DNA of 59,920 bases from Natronorubrum halalkaliphilum (GTDB taxonomy: Archaea; Halobacteriota; Halobacteria; Halobacteriales; Natrialbaceae): assembly GCF_009834785.1 (NCBI RefSeq), contig NZ_WUYX01000027.1:137555-197474 (forward strand). The letters are read 5' to 3'. Made by a program: the position numbers and the translations under genes. Of this stretch, positions 34,634-42,069 are shown one piece after another (the stretch's first letter is position 1; the number at the start of each line of letters is the position of its first letter). Under the pieces are notes generated by a model, which saw nothing but the letters and a program-made list of their open reading frames with translations, was not told where the DNA came from and searched no databases.

Positions 34634-35242
34634 GTCGGCGACTATAGTAGCCACTGGAAGTCAGTGCACACCCGGTCGCACGGGGCGAGCGCGGAAGAAG
34701 GACGCGAGGACCGCGGAGACGCGAATAGCGCGGGATCAACGATCCCGCGAACCATGCGAACGGCGACACGCCGCCGTAAGCGGGTTCGATCGGTGTGTAA
34801 ACAGTTCCAGCATTGATCTTTAGTTAAGCCCAGTAATAATATTATAGACTATATTATGCATAACACTATTAGAGACGAGAGAAGTCATGACTCGGACTCT
34901 GGTATTGCCAAATCGGTCGATAAGTGCACCTCGCAAACTCTGTTTTCTCCTCATAGCCGACTTGAGAGAGTTGGATCTGGACGAAAAACGATGTTACTGA
35001 GTATTACTGTGAATATTAACTAAAGACGAATGACAGTTCTAGTTGATATTATAGACGGTTGAGGGACCCGTCCGAGAATCAGCTTGCTCAGCACCGATCA
35101 CGGAAGTGAGTAGCTGTCGATTCATAACAGGTGAGGTACCGTATTGCCTTGTGACGCTTCCTTCGTTCGAATTCGACATGATGTTCGCTCAGAGAGTTCC
35201 TATATCGAACTCTCTCAAGCACCGAAAACTGAGATAGGTGAC
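34634..35242. other. About 600-bp intergenic region with element copy E
   Basis: Copy E occupies 34641-34815. From 34816 to 35090 the sequence is distinctly AT-rich (for example AATAATATTATAGAC at 34840-34854), with no open frame. No tRNA or other RNA fold was found. Confidence 0.45.
34641..34815 (+). repeat. Dispersed CTATAGTA element, copy E
   Basis: The left end ACTATAGTAGCCACTGGAAG then TCAGTGCACACCCGGTCGCAC is the best copy of that end. The right part GATCGGTGTGTAAACAGTTC then CAGCATTGATC is kept except for its last bases. The centre carries a perfect palindrome GCGGGATCAACGATCCCGC (34731-34749, 8-bp stem). It has the opposite orientation to copy D, 975 bp away. Confidence 0.75.
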
Positions 35243-36025
35243 TCACTCGTCTCGCGTGTCCATCGCCGCTTCGAACATCGCCTTCGCCCGTCGACCGCCC
35301 GCCTTCACGTAGTCGATATCGACGCCGGCCAGCACGAAGTCGAAGCCGCGGTCGACCCACCGCTCGATCTCGTCCTCCTCGAACGCGAGCGTCGCGACGG
35401 GCTTGTCGACGGCGTGGCCTGCCTCGAGAATCCGATCGACGGCCTCGAGAAACTCGCCGCCGTCGGTCTCGCCGAAGACGCCGAGCGCAGCGGAGAGGTC
35501 CGCGGGACCGACGAACAGTCCGTCGAGCCCGTCGACCGCGGCGATCTCTTCGACGTTCGCGAGTCCGGCTTCGGTTTCGATCTGGGCGATCGTGATGAGG
35601 TCCTCGTTTGCACGCTCGAGATACTCTGGGAACGCCTCGCCGTACTCGGTCCCGCGGCCGTAGCCGACGCCACGGATGCCCTCGGGCGGGTAGCGAGTGG
35701 CTTCGACGAGCGCGCGTGCGTCCTCGGGCGTGTCGATCATCGGTGCCATCACGCCGTCGACGCCGGCGTCGAGGACGCGTTTGATCTCCGTCGGATCGTT
35801 CTCCGAGAGGCGGACGATCGTTCCGGGGTCGGTGTCGGTGTCTGCGGCGTCGATCGCTCGCGCCATCTCGGTGATCGTCTCGATCGAGTTCGTCGAGTGC
35901 TCGCCGTCGATCACGACGGCGTCGAACTCGAGGCGGGCGCTGAGTTCGGCGATCGCGGGATCGCTCAGCGCGACCCAGGTGCCGACGAGCGGCTCTCGGT
36001 TTCGGAGGGAAGAGTGGAACGTCAT
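35243..36025 (-). CDS. HpcH/HpaI-type aldolase
   Basis: The protein has 260 residues from MTFHSSLRNREPLVGTWVAL (36025); the frame extends to 36094 without support. It has the HpcH/HpaI TIM-barrel pattern: DAVVIDGEHS, VDGVMAPMIDTPEDA, RYPPEGIRGVGYGRG, IAQIETEAGLANVEEI and GLDGLFVGPADLSAALG. The Glu and Asp of QIETEAG and GPADLS bind the divalent metal, as in family members that split 2-keto-3-deoxy acids into pyruvate and an aldehyde. The substrate is not fixed by sequence; 2-dehydro-3-deoxyglucarate or 4-hydroxy-2-oxovalerate types are possible. No operon partner. Confidence 0.88.
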   Translation of the reverse strand: MTFHSSLRNREPLVGTWVALSDPAIAELSARLEFDAVVIDGEHSTNSIETITEMARAIDAADTDTDPGTIVRLSENDPTEIKRVLDAGVDGVMAPMIDTPEDARALVEATRYPPEGIRGVGYGRGTEYGEAFPEYLERANEDLITIAQIETEAGLANVEEIAAVDGLDGLFVGPADLSAALGVFGETDGGEFLEAVDRILEAGHAVDKPVATLAFEEDEIERWVDRGFDFVLAGVDIDYVKAGGRRAKAMFEAAMDTRDE

Positions 36026-36653
36026 GCCACTGTGTTCGCCGATTCGTGAGAAAAGGCCACCGGTGGCGGATCGGTATTGGGTTCGGCCGCTCAAGGACTC
36101 GGTCTATCGGGCGTCGCGGCGTTTCGAGGCCGATAAACGCGGAACGGTCCCTCCGCAACCGGCTCTGAGAGCAGTAGTTCGGGTGGAGCACGGTGACGAT
36201 GTCCTCGCGTCTCGGACTGACACCTCTCGAAAACGGCGAACCACGCTCATAAAATCTTTCCTCTAGTACAGAAAATTTATGGTGCCTCGCGATGGATTCC
36301 GTCATGCCGACGCTTGTCGGCACCGTTGTCTGCTCCCCAAACCGACAGCGGTACACCGAATTGCCTCTCACCCGGCACGCCGTGTGCTCCCCGGTTCGCT
36401 CGCTCCCCACTGGGCGACCCATCACGGCGTGTCCGTTTCGTTCGACCCGTTCGAATTCGAAGCTGTTGTAACTGCCCAGGATACGGAATGGGTTCGTGAG
36501 CGAGGGTAACTGTTCACTCCGGTAACTCGTCGACCGTGATGTCGTCTGCAACCCACCTGCTGTCCCGCCGGAGAGCGGTCCGCGTCTCGTCGCTGTAATA
36601 ACTGTATTATACCATCTAATTATAATACTGCGGAGATCGAACTTCGAGAGGAG
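36026..36653. other. About 630-bp intergenic region upstream of the TenA genes
   Basis: The region separates the divergent aldolase and TenA genes. An AT-rich block (36599-36632, TAACTGTATTATACCATCTA and on) just before the TenA start is the likely promoter. I looked for a thiamine-pyrophosphate riboswitch and saw none. A 76-codon frame at 36279-36509 has no recognisable product. Confidence 0.45.
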
Positions 36654-37313
36654 ATGGGTATCAGTGATCAGCTTCTCGAGGACGGCGAGCACGTTTGGAC
36701 GGCACAGAAAGCACACCCGTTCGTTCGCGAACTCGCGGCGGGAACGGTAGACGAGGCGGCGTTTCAGCACTGGGTGAAACAGGACTACAGGTACCTGCTG
36801 GATTACGCGCGACTGTTCTCGATTGCCGGCTCGAAGGCTCGCAACGAGGAGACGATGACCCACCTGTTGGGCGTCGCCCACGAGGTGTTAGACCACGAGA
36901 TGGAACTCCACCGGGAGTTCGCCGCCGACTACGGAATCTCGCGCGAGGAACTCGAGACCGTCGAGAAGGCGCCGACCTGCCACGCGTACACGAACTTCCT
37001 CGTCCGAACCGCCTACGAGGGATCGATCGCCGAGATCGCGGCGGCGCTGTACCCGTGCATGCAGGGCTATCTCGACGTAGCCGAACACATGGCCGACCTC
37101 GCCGAGGAGACCCACCGATACACGCCGTTCATCGAGATGTACACCGGCGATGAGTTCCGCGACGCGACGGCCTGGTGTCGGGAGTTCGTCGATCACTGCG
37201 GCAAACGGTACCCCGGCGAACACGACGCCATGCGCGAGGCGTTTCTCACGAGCGCCAAACTCGAGTACCGCTTCTGGGAGATGGCGTACACGCTCGAGGG
37301 GTGGGAGCTGTGA
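36654..37313 (+). CDS. tenA: TenA aminopyrimidine hydrolase (thiaminase II, Cys type)
   Basis: The 219-residue helical protein keeps all known TenA active-site positions: Asp44 (WVKQDYRYL), the nucleophile Cys135 in YPCMQGY, and Glu204 in SAKLEYRFWEMA. The enzyme hydrolyses 4-amino-5-aminomethyl-2-methylpyrimidine to the hydroxymethyl form used in thiamine salvage. It is followed by a second TenA-like gene overlapping its stop by GTGA, so the two are co-translated. The start is supported by GAGAGGAG shortly before the ATG. Confidence 0.92.
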   Translation: MGISDQLLEDGEHVWTAQKAHPFVRELAAGTVDEAAFQHWVKQDYRYLLDYARLFSIAGSKARNEETMTHLLGVAHEVLDHEMELHREFAADYGISREELETVEKAPTCHAYTNFLVRTAYEGSIAEIAAALYPCMQGYLDVAEHMADLAEETHRYTPFIEMYTGDEFRDATAWCREFVDHCGKRYPGEHDAMREAFLTSAKLEYRFWEMAYTLEGWEL

Positions 37314-38071
37314 CTGGCGAGACGTACGCGGAGTACACGGAGTACGCGACTAGGACCGACGAAACCGACGACCCCAGATTCACCGACTGGCTCCGCGAGC
37401 GGGCCGAACCCGCGTGGACCGACGCGATCGAACACTCGTTTACGGACGAACTCGGCGCCGGGACGCTCTCCGAAGACGCGTTCGTCGAGTACCTGGTCCA
37501 AGACTACGCCTTCGTGAACGACCTCGTCGGCGCCTTCGGCCACGTGGTCGGGCAGGCGCCCGATATGGCGGCCAAACGATCGCTCGTCGAGTTTCTCGAT
37601 ACGATCACCGACGACGAGAACGACTACTTCGAGCGATCGTTCGAGGCGCTCGAGGTGCCCGAATCACGTCGGAACGATCCCGAACTCGTCGAACCGACCG
37701 CGGCCTTCGTCGATCTGCTCGGCCGCGGGGCCGCCGAAGGCGGGTACGCCGAGACGCTGGCCGTGCTCGTGCCGGCCGAGTGGATCTACGAGCGGTGGGC
37801 CGTCGCCGCCGTCGAGGCGTACGCCGAGTCCGGGGCCGACGGCTCACCCAGCGCGGGTGCCGATCTTCCGTTCTACTACGTCGAGTGGATCGACCTCCAC
37901 GCGACCGACGGCTTCCGCGACTTCGTCGACTGGCTTCGGAGCCAACTCGACGCTATCGGGCCAGCGCTGTCGCCGCGACGGCAGGCTCGAGTCGAGTCGC
38001 TGTTCCGGCGGACCGTCGATCTCGAGGTGGCGTTTTTCGACGCGGCGCTCGCCTCGGCGGGGGACGCCTAA
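37310..38071 (+). CDS. TenA-like protein of the Glu type (no catalytic Cys)
   Basis: The protein has 253 residues from GTG 37310, overlapping the previous TGA. It is all-helical, with the TenA core YLVQDYAFVN (Asp65). Where the first TenA has YPCMQGY it has VPAEWIYERWA, so Glu157 takes the Cys position, the mark of the TenA_E group. Such proteins have been tied to hydrolysis of N-formyl aminopyrimidine in thiamine salvage in other lineages. Coupled with the Cys-type gene, it suggests that two successive steps of base salvage are encoded together. A longer acidic N-terminus (1-22) is halophilic. Confidence 0.85.
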   Translation: MTGETYAEYTEYATRTDETDDPRFTDWLRERAEPAWTDAIEHSFTDELGAGTLSEDAFVEYLVQDYAFVNDLVGAFGHVVGQAPDMAAKRSLVEFLDTITDDENDYFERSFEALEVPESRRNDPELVEPTAAFVDLLGRGAAEGGYAETLAVLVPAEWIYERWAVAAVEAYAESGADGSPSAGADLPFYYVEWIDLHATDGFRDFVDWLRSQLDAIGPALSPRRQARVESLFRRTVDLEVAFFDAALASAGDA

Positions 38072-38121
38072 CTGACAGCTCCCGTCCGAATCACGCCCAA
38101 CTGACGGCTCCCGTCGCCGCG

Positions 38122-38766
38122 TTAGTCGACCGTAACTTCGAGTTCCAGAATACCCAGATACTCGGGCGCGCCGCCGCCGGTCTGTCGCAACTCGGTGGCC
38201 GTCGAGCCGATGTAATCGTAGAACTCCGAAGGGCTCTGCGGGATCACGGGCGTCCCGTCGTCGCGCTTGAGATACGCGGGAGCATCCGTTCCCTGAATTC
38301 GAGCGACGCGCTCGTCCCAGTCGTCGCCTGCGTAGAGGAAGACTCCGAACGAGAACCGGCCCGCCGCGAGTGCCTCGTGTTTGGACTCGAACATCGCGGC
38401 TTCCTCGGTCTTGTACTCCTCGTCGCTCACCCAGGCGAGCGCCGCCACGCCGTCGGCTTGCAGGAGGTAGAGATCCCAACCGAGCGTCGCGTCGAACACG
38501 GCCCAGGTGTTTCGCGGACCGACGGTGTCGACCTCGATGCTGAAGGCGGGTCGTCCTCGAGCGCCGGCCGGCTCGTGGACGAACGTGGCGTCGTAGCCGG
38601 GGGCGCGAATGCCTCGGTCGTGGTAGACGATCCCGTCGACGTCGATCTCCTCGTCGAGCTGGTCGACGATGGACCGGACGGAGAACGCGCCCTCGTCCTC
38701 GAGGTGGTCGACGAACGTGGAAAACTTGGAGACGTCCGTCCACGGGCGGGCGTCGGGCTGGCTCAT
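38122..38766 (-). CDS. Uncharacterised haloarchaeal protein (214 residues)
   Basis: The start MSQPDARPWTDVSKF at 38766 is chosen because the open frame continues far upstream with non-halophile composition. The protein looks like one alpha/beta domain: FSTFVDHLEDEGAFSVRSIV at the start, FVHEPAGARGRPAFSIEVDT, a central WDLYLLQADGVAALAWV and a C-terminal part with PSEFYDYIGSTATELR. No catalytic motif, Cys cluster, signal or membrane segment is seen. It is convergent with the second TenA gene and divergent from rqcH. I do not recognise the family. Confidence 0.6.
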   Translation of the reverse strand: MSQPDARPWTDVSKFSTFVDHLEDEGAFSVRSIVDQLDEEIDVDGIVYHDRGIRAPGYDATFVHEPAGARGRPAFSIEVDTVGPRNTWAVFDATLGWDLYLLQADGVAALAWVSDEEYKTEEAAMFESKHEALAAGRFSFGVFLYAGDDWDERVARIQGTDAPAYLKRDDGTPVIPQSPSEFYDYIGSTATELRQTGGGAPEYLGILELEVTVD

Positions 38767-38985
38767 AGCTGGTGACCTCCGCTGGATGACTGACGCTCGG
38801 CCCGGTCTCCGTGTCGATCCCGAGCGTGCTGCCGGCTGGACGACACATTTCGGCCCCCTCCCCACACGCGTCTGACGTCGACGCCGTCGTTCATACCGCA
38901 ACATGCGATCCCGGAGCGGATTAGCTTTTCCGACCGGACCGACTGCGGGGCCGTGAACCGACGCTGAGGCCGGCGGAGCGACACG

Positions 38986-38995
38986 CCTTTTTGAC
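38986..38995 (+). promoter_or_regulatory. TATA-like box for rqcH
   Basis: CCTTTTTGAC is centred about 26 bases before the ATG at 39016, as expected for a leaderless transcript. The same CTTTT/TGAC form lies before the YcaO gene. Confidence 0.4.
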
Positions 38996-39015
38996 AGCGC
39001 CGGGCAGTTACGAGT

Positions 39016-41187
39016 ATGGATCCAAAGCGGGAGCTTACGAGCGTCGACCTCGCCGCCCTCGTCGGGGAACTCGGAGCCTACGAGGGTGCGAAGGTCGATA
39101 AGGCCTATCTCTACGGCGACGACCTCGTCCGACTCAAGATGCGGGACTTCGATCGGGGCCGCCTCGAACTCGTCCTCGAGGTCGGCGAGATCAAGCGCGC
39201 CCACACGGTCGCCCCGGAGCGAATCCCGGACGCCCCCGGACGGCCGCCGCAGTTCGCGATGATGCTCCGGAACCGACTCTCCGGTGCGGACTTCGCCGGC
39301 GTCGAGCAGTACGAGTTCGACCGTATCCTCGAGTTCGTCTTCGAGCGCGACGACGGCACCACCCGGATCATCGTCGAGCTGTTCGGCCAGGGGAACGTCG
39401 CCGTCACCGACGGCGAGTACGAGGTGATCGACAGCCTCGAGACGGTCCGGCTGAAGTCCAGAACGGTCGTGCCGGGTTCGCGCTACGAGTTCCCGGATAG
39501 CCGAATCAATCCGCTGACGGTTTCCCGGGAGGTCTTCGACCGGGAGATGGAGGACTCGGACACCGACGTCGTCCGAACCCTCGCAACGCAGCTCAACTTC
39601 GGCGGCCTCTACGCCGAGGAGGTCTGTACCCGCGCCGGCGTCGAGAAGGGGATGGGTATCGACGACGCCGACGAGGCCGTCTACGATCGGCTATACGAGG
39701 CCATCGAGCGGCTGGCGCTCGACCTGCGAAACGGGAACTTCGAACCGCGGCTCTACCTCGAGGAGCCTGCTGAGGGCGACGACGGTGGCGACGGTGGCGA
39801 CGACGGCACCGACAGCAACGCCGAGAACGCCCGCGTCGTCGACGCGACACCCTTCCCGCTCGAGGAACACGCCGAACTGGCCGCCGATCCCTACGACTCG
39901 TTTCTGTCCGCGCTCGACGACTACTTCTTCCGGCTTGAACTCGAGGACGAGGAGGAGCCGGATCCGACCGACCAGCGCCCCGATTTCGAGGAGGAGATCG
40001 CCAAACACGAGCGGATCATCGAACAACAGCAGGGCGCGATCGAGGGATTTGAACAGCAGGCCGACGAGTTGCGAGACCAGGCCGAGTTGCTGTACGCCGA
40101 GTACGGGCTGGTCGACGACATTCTCTCGACGATCCAGAACGCCCGCGAGCAGGATCGGCCGTGGGACGAGATCGAGGAACGGTTCGCGGAGGGTGCTGAT
40201 CAGGGCATCGAGGCCGCCGAGGCCGTCGTCGGCATCGATAACAGCGAGGGGATGGTGACGGTCGATATCGACGGCGAGCGGATCGACCTCGCGGCCCAGC
40301 AGGGCGTCGAGCAGAACGCCGACCGTCTCTACACCGAGGCAAAGCGCGTCGAGGAGAAGAAAGAGGGCGCGCTGGCGGCTATCGAAAACACCCGAACGGA
40401 CCTCGAGGAGGCAAAGCGCCGACGCGACGAGTGGGAGGCAACGGATCAGGACGAGGCGGACGACGCCGAGGAGGAAGACGACGGACAGGATCGGGACTGG
40501 CTCGCCGCGCCGTCGATACCGATCCGCGAGAACGAGCCCTGGTTCGATCGATTCCGGTGGTTCCACACCAGCGACGGCTATCTCGTGATCGGTGGCCGAA
40601 ACGCCGACCAGAACGAGGAACTCGTCAAGAAGTATCTCGAGCCGGGTGACACCGTCTTTCACACGCAGGCCCACGGCGGCCCCGTCACCGTGTTGAAGGC
40701 GACCGATCCCAGCGAGGCCTCCTCGTCGGACATCGAACTGCCCGACTCGAGCATCGAGGAGGCCGCCCAGTTCGCCGTTACCTACTCTTCGGTGTGGAAG
40801 GACGGCCGCTACGCGGGCGACGTCTACGCCGTCGACTCCGATCAGGTCACGAAGACTCCCGAAAGCGGCGAGTACCTCGAGAAAGGCGGGTTCGCGATCC
40901 GCGGCGACCGAACCTACCATCGGGATACGCCGGTCGCCGTCGCAGTCGGCATCCAGTGTGAACCCTACACCCGCGTGATCGGCGGCCCGCCGTCGGCCGT
41001 CGAGGGACAGGCCGAGACGACGATCGAACTCGAGCCCGGACGCTACGCCCAGGCCGACGCCGCAAAGCGGCTCTACCGGCGCTTCCGCGAGGAGTTCGCG
41101 GACGAGTCGTTCGTTCGCAAGATCGCCAGCCCGGACCGGATTCAGCACTTCATGCCGCCGGGCGGGAGTCGGATCAAAGAAGAATAA
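39016..41187 (+). CDS. rqcH: Ribosome quality control protein RqcH (NFACT family)
   Basis: The 723-residue NFACT protein binds split 60S/50S subunits with peptidyl-tRNA and recruits tRNA for C-terminal tailing of stalled chains. NFACT-N (1-180) keeps the Asp-Arg pair (FDRIL, Asp102-Arg103) needed for tailing in bacteria. Then come an acidic linker (about 255-275), a long coiled coil (320-480; EEIAKHERIIEQQQGAIEGF), and the NFACT-R domain (about 510-620; WFDRFRWFHTSDGYLVIGG, NEELVKKYLEPGD). The C-terminal end has PPGGSRIKEE. It is a single gene with its own promoter. The length is normal for halophilic archaea. Confidence 0.93.
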   Translation: MDPKRELTSVDLAALVGELGAYEGAKVDKAYLYGDDLVRLKMRDFDRGRLELVLEVGEIKRAHTVAPERIPDAPGRPPQFAMMLRNRLSGADFAGVEQYEFDRILEFVFERDDGTTRIIVELFGQGNVAVTDGEYEVIDSLETVRLKSRTVVPGSRYEFPDSRINPLTVSREVFDREMEDSDTDVVRTLATQLNFGGLYAEEVCTRAGVEKGMGIDDADEAVYDRLYEAIERLALDLRNGNFEPRLYLEEPAEGDDGGDGGDDGTDSNAENARVVDATPFPLEEHAELAADPYDSFLSALDDYFFRLELEDEEEPDPTDQRPDFEEEIAKHERIIEQQQGAIEGFEQQADELRDQAELLYAEYGLVDDILSTIQNAREQDRPWDEIEERFAEGADQGIEAAEAVVGIDNSEGMVTVDIDGERIDLAAQQGVEQNADRLYTEAKRVEEKKEGALAAIENTRTDLEEAKRRRDEWEATDQDEADDAEEEDDGQDRDWLAAPSIPIRENEPWFDRFRWFHTSDGYLVIGGRNADQNEELVKKYLEPGDTVFHTQAHGGPVTVLKATDPSEASSSDIELPDSSIEEAAQFAVTYSSVWKDGRYAGDVYAVDSDQVTKTPESGEYLEKGGFAIRGDRTYHRDTPVAVAVGIQCEPYTRVIGGPPSAVEGQAETTIELEPGRYAQADAAKRLYRRFREEFADESFVRKIASPDRIQHFMPPGGSRIKEE

Positions 41188-41361
41188 CGTCGTCTCCGTC
41201 CCACCGTCCGACGGGTGCTGTTCGAGCGACGATTGTCCCGACTTTCCGGGTCCACGAGTCCCAGAGGCGAGCAGTGACCGGTGCGGCTCGAGACGGCCGT
41301 CCTCAAACTGGCTGCACCTGCCGGGCCCAGCCCTACCCCGCCGAGCGTGGACGCCTCGAGC

Positions 41362-41655
41362 ATGGTCGATATCGACACCGACGCGGAAACCGATCTCGAG
41401 TTGGGCAAGGCCACGATCGTCTACGAGACCCCGACGGGCGACCTCGAGCGAGCCACCGTCGACAACGATCGAATCGCGTACTTTCAGGGACACTGGCTGT
41501 TCGCCTACGGGACCGACGCGGACGGCAACGATGTCGTTCGTCGGGTCCCAAGAGAGCGGGTCCGTCTCGTCGAGCGCTCCGTCGAGGAAATCGAGGAGCG
41601 ATTCGAGACGGCCGTCGACAAGACGAAGGGCAAACTCGAGGACCTCGTCGACTGA
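41362..41655 (+). CDS. Small conserved haloarchaeal protein, function unknown
   Basis: The protein has 97 residues from MVDIDTDAETDLELGKATIV (41362); the upstream extension to 41281 looks unlikely. It has a small beta barrel pattern (GKATIVYETPTGDLERATVD, RIAYFQGHWLFAYGTD) and then an amphipathic helix VERSVEEIEERFETAVDKTK that could pair as a coiled coil. It has no signal or metal site. It lies downstream of rqcH by 174 bases on the same strand. I do not recognise the family. Confidence 0.6.
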   Translation: MVDIDTDAETDLELGKATIVYETPTGDLERATVDNDRIAYFQGHWLFAYGTDADGNDVVRRVPRERVRLVERSVEEIEERFETAVDKTKGKLEDLVD

Positions 41656-41819
41656 GCGACTCGCGCGGCGGATTCGAGCGCGAGGAGATCGCCGAGGGGG
41701 TCGGGCCTTCGACGCGAGTTCGACACGGACGGCTCAGCGGCCGAGACGCGACTCGTGTTCGCTCACGTTATCACGCAACAGCTATGCTCACGGCCTCCCG
41801 GGAAGTGCCGCGACGCCTA

Positions 41820-42005
41820 ATGGGGTGCGAAAGAACGGTCGCTACCTGTCTTTTCTGCGGGTCCGCCTACGCGGCGGAGATACGGGGCGACGGAACGGCC
41901 CAACCGATTGGAAGACGAAGCGGGAGTGATACGTTCAGTACGCACCCAGCCCTACGCCCTGCTGTCATAGGCTCGCCACTACATCGCACACTCGAGTCAC
42001 TCTGA
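41820..42005 (+). pseudogene. Degenerate relative of the zinc-finger microprotein
   Basis: From ATG 41820 the frame gives 61 residues; an upstream ATG at 41784 is also possible. TCLFCGSAYAAEIRGDGTAQ then PIG aligns with the 41-residue protein at 33867 (ICGSCGAAYAAKVLSDGRIQ then PIG). The second knuckle CDCG is replaced by RRSG followed by SDTF, and then about 20 residues read on without homology because the expected stop is lost. With only one CxxC left it cannot form the same zinc site. The DNA shows a shortened segment at 41911-41915, so decay is the best explanation. Confidence 0.6.
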
Positions 42006-42040
42006 GGACGACCCGCAATCGCGACCCGCGAGCGCGGCGC

Positions 42041-42046
42041 TTTTGA
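42041..42046 (+). promoter_or_regulatory. TATA-like box for the YcaO gene
   Basis: TTTTGA at 42041-42046 is about 26 bases before the ATG at 42070, as expected for a leaderless transcript. Confidence 0.35.
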
Positions 42047-42069
42047 CGCCGGCCTGTGAGCGTATTCGT

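Noticed and set aside
36500..36653. Thiamine-pyrophosphate riboswitch upstream of tenA
   Set aside because: The conserved CTGAGA and related blocks of the THI element are not found in the right order, and the stretch next to the ATG is an AT-rich promoter.
35088..36881. 597-codon minus-strand frame spanning several genes
   Set aside because: It crosses the real aldolase gene in another frame and part of tenA; Arg-rich composition is unlike a halophilic protein.
39691..41493. 600-codon minus-strand frame
   Set aside because: It lies fully antisense to rqcH, which has conserved domains. Composition is typical of a GC-rich shadow frame.
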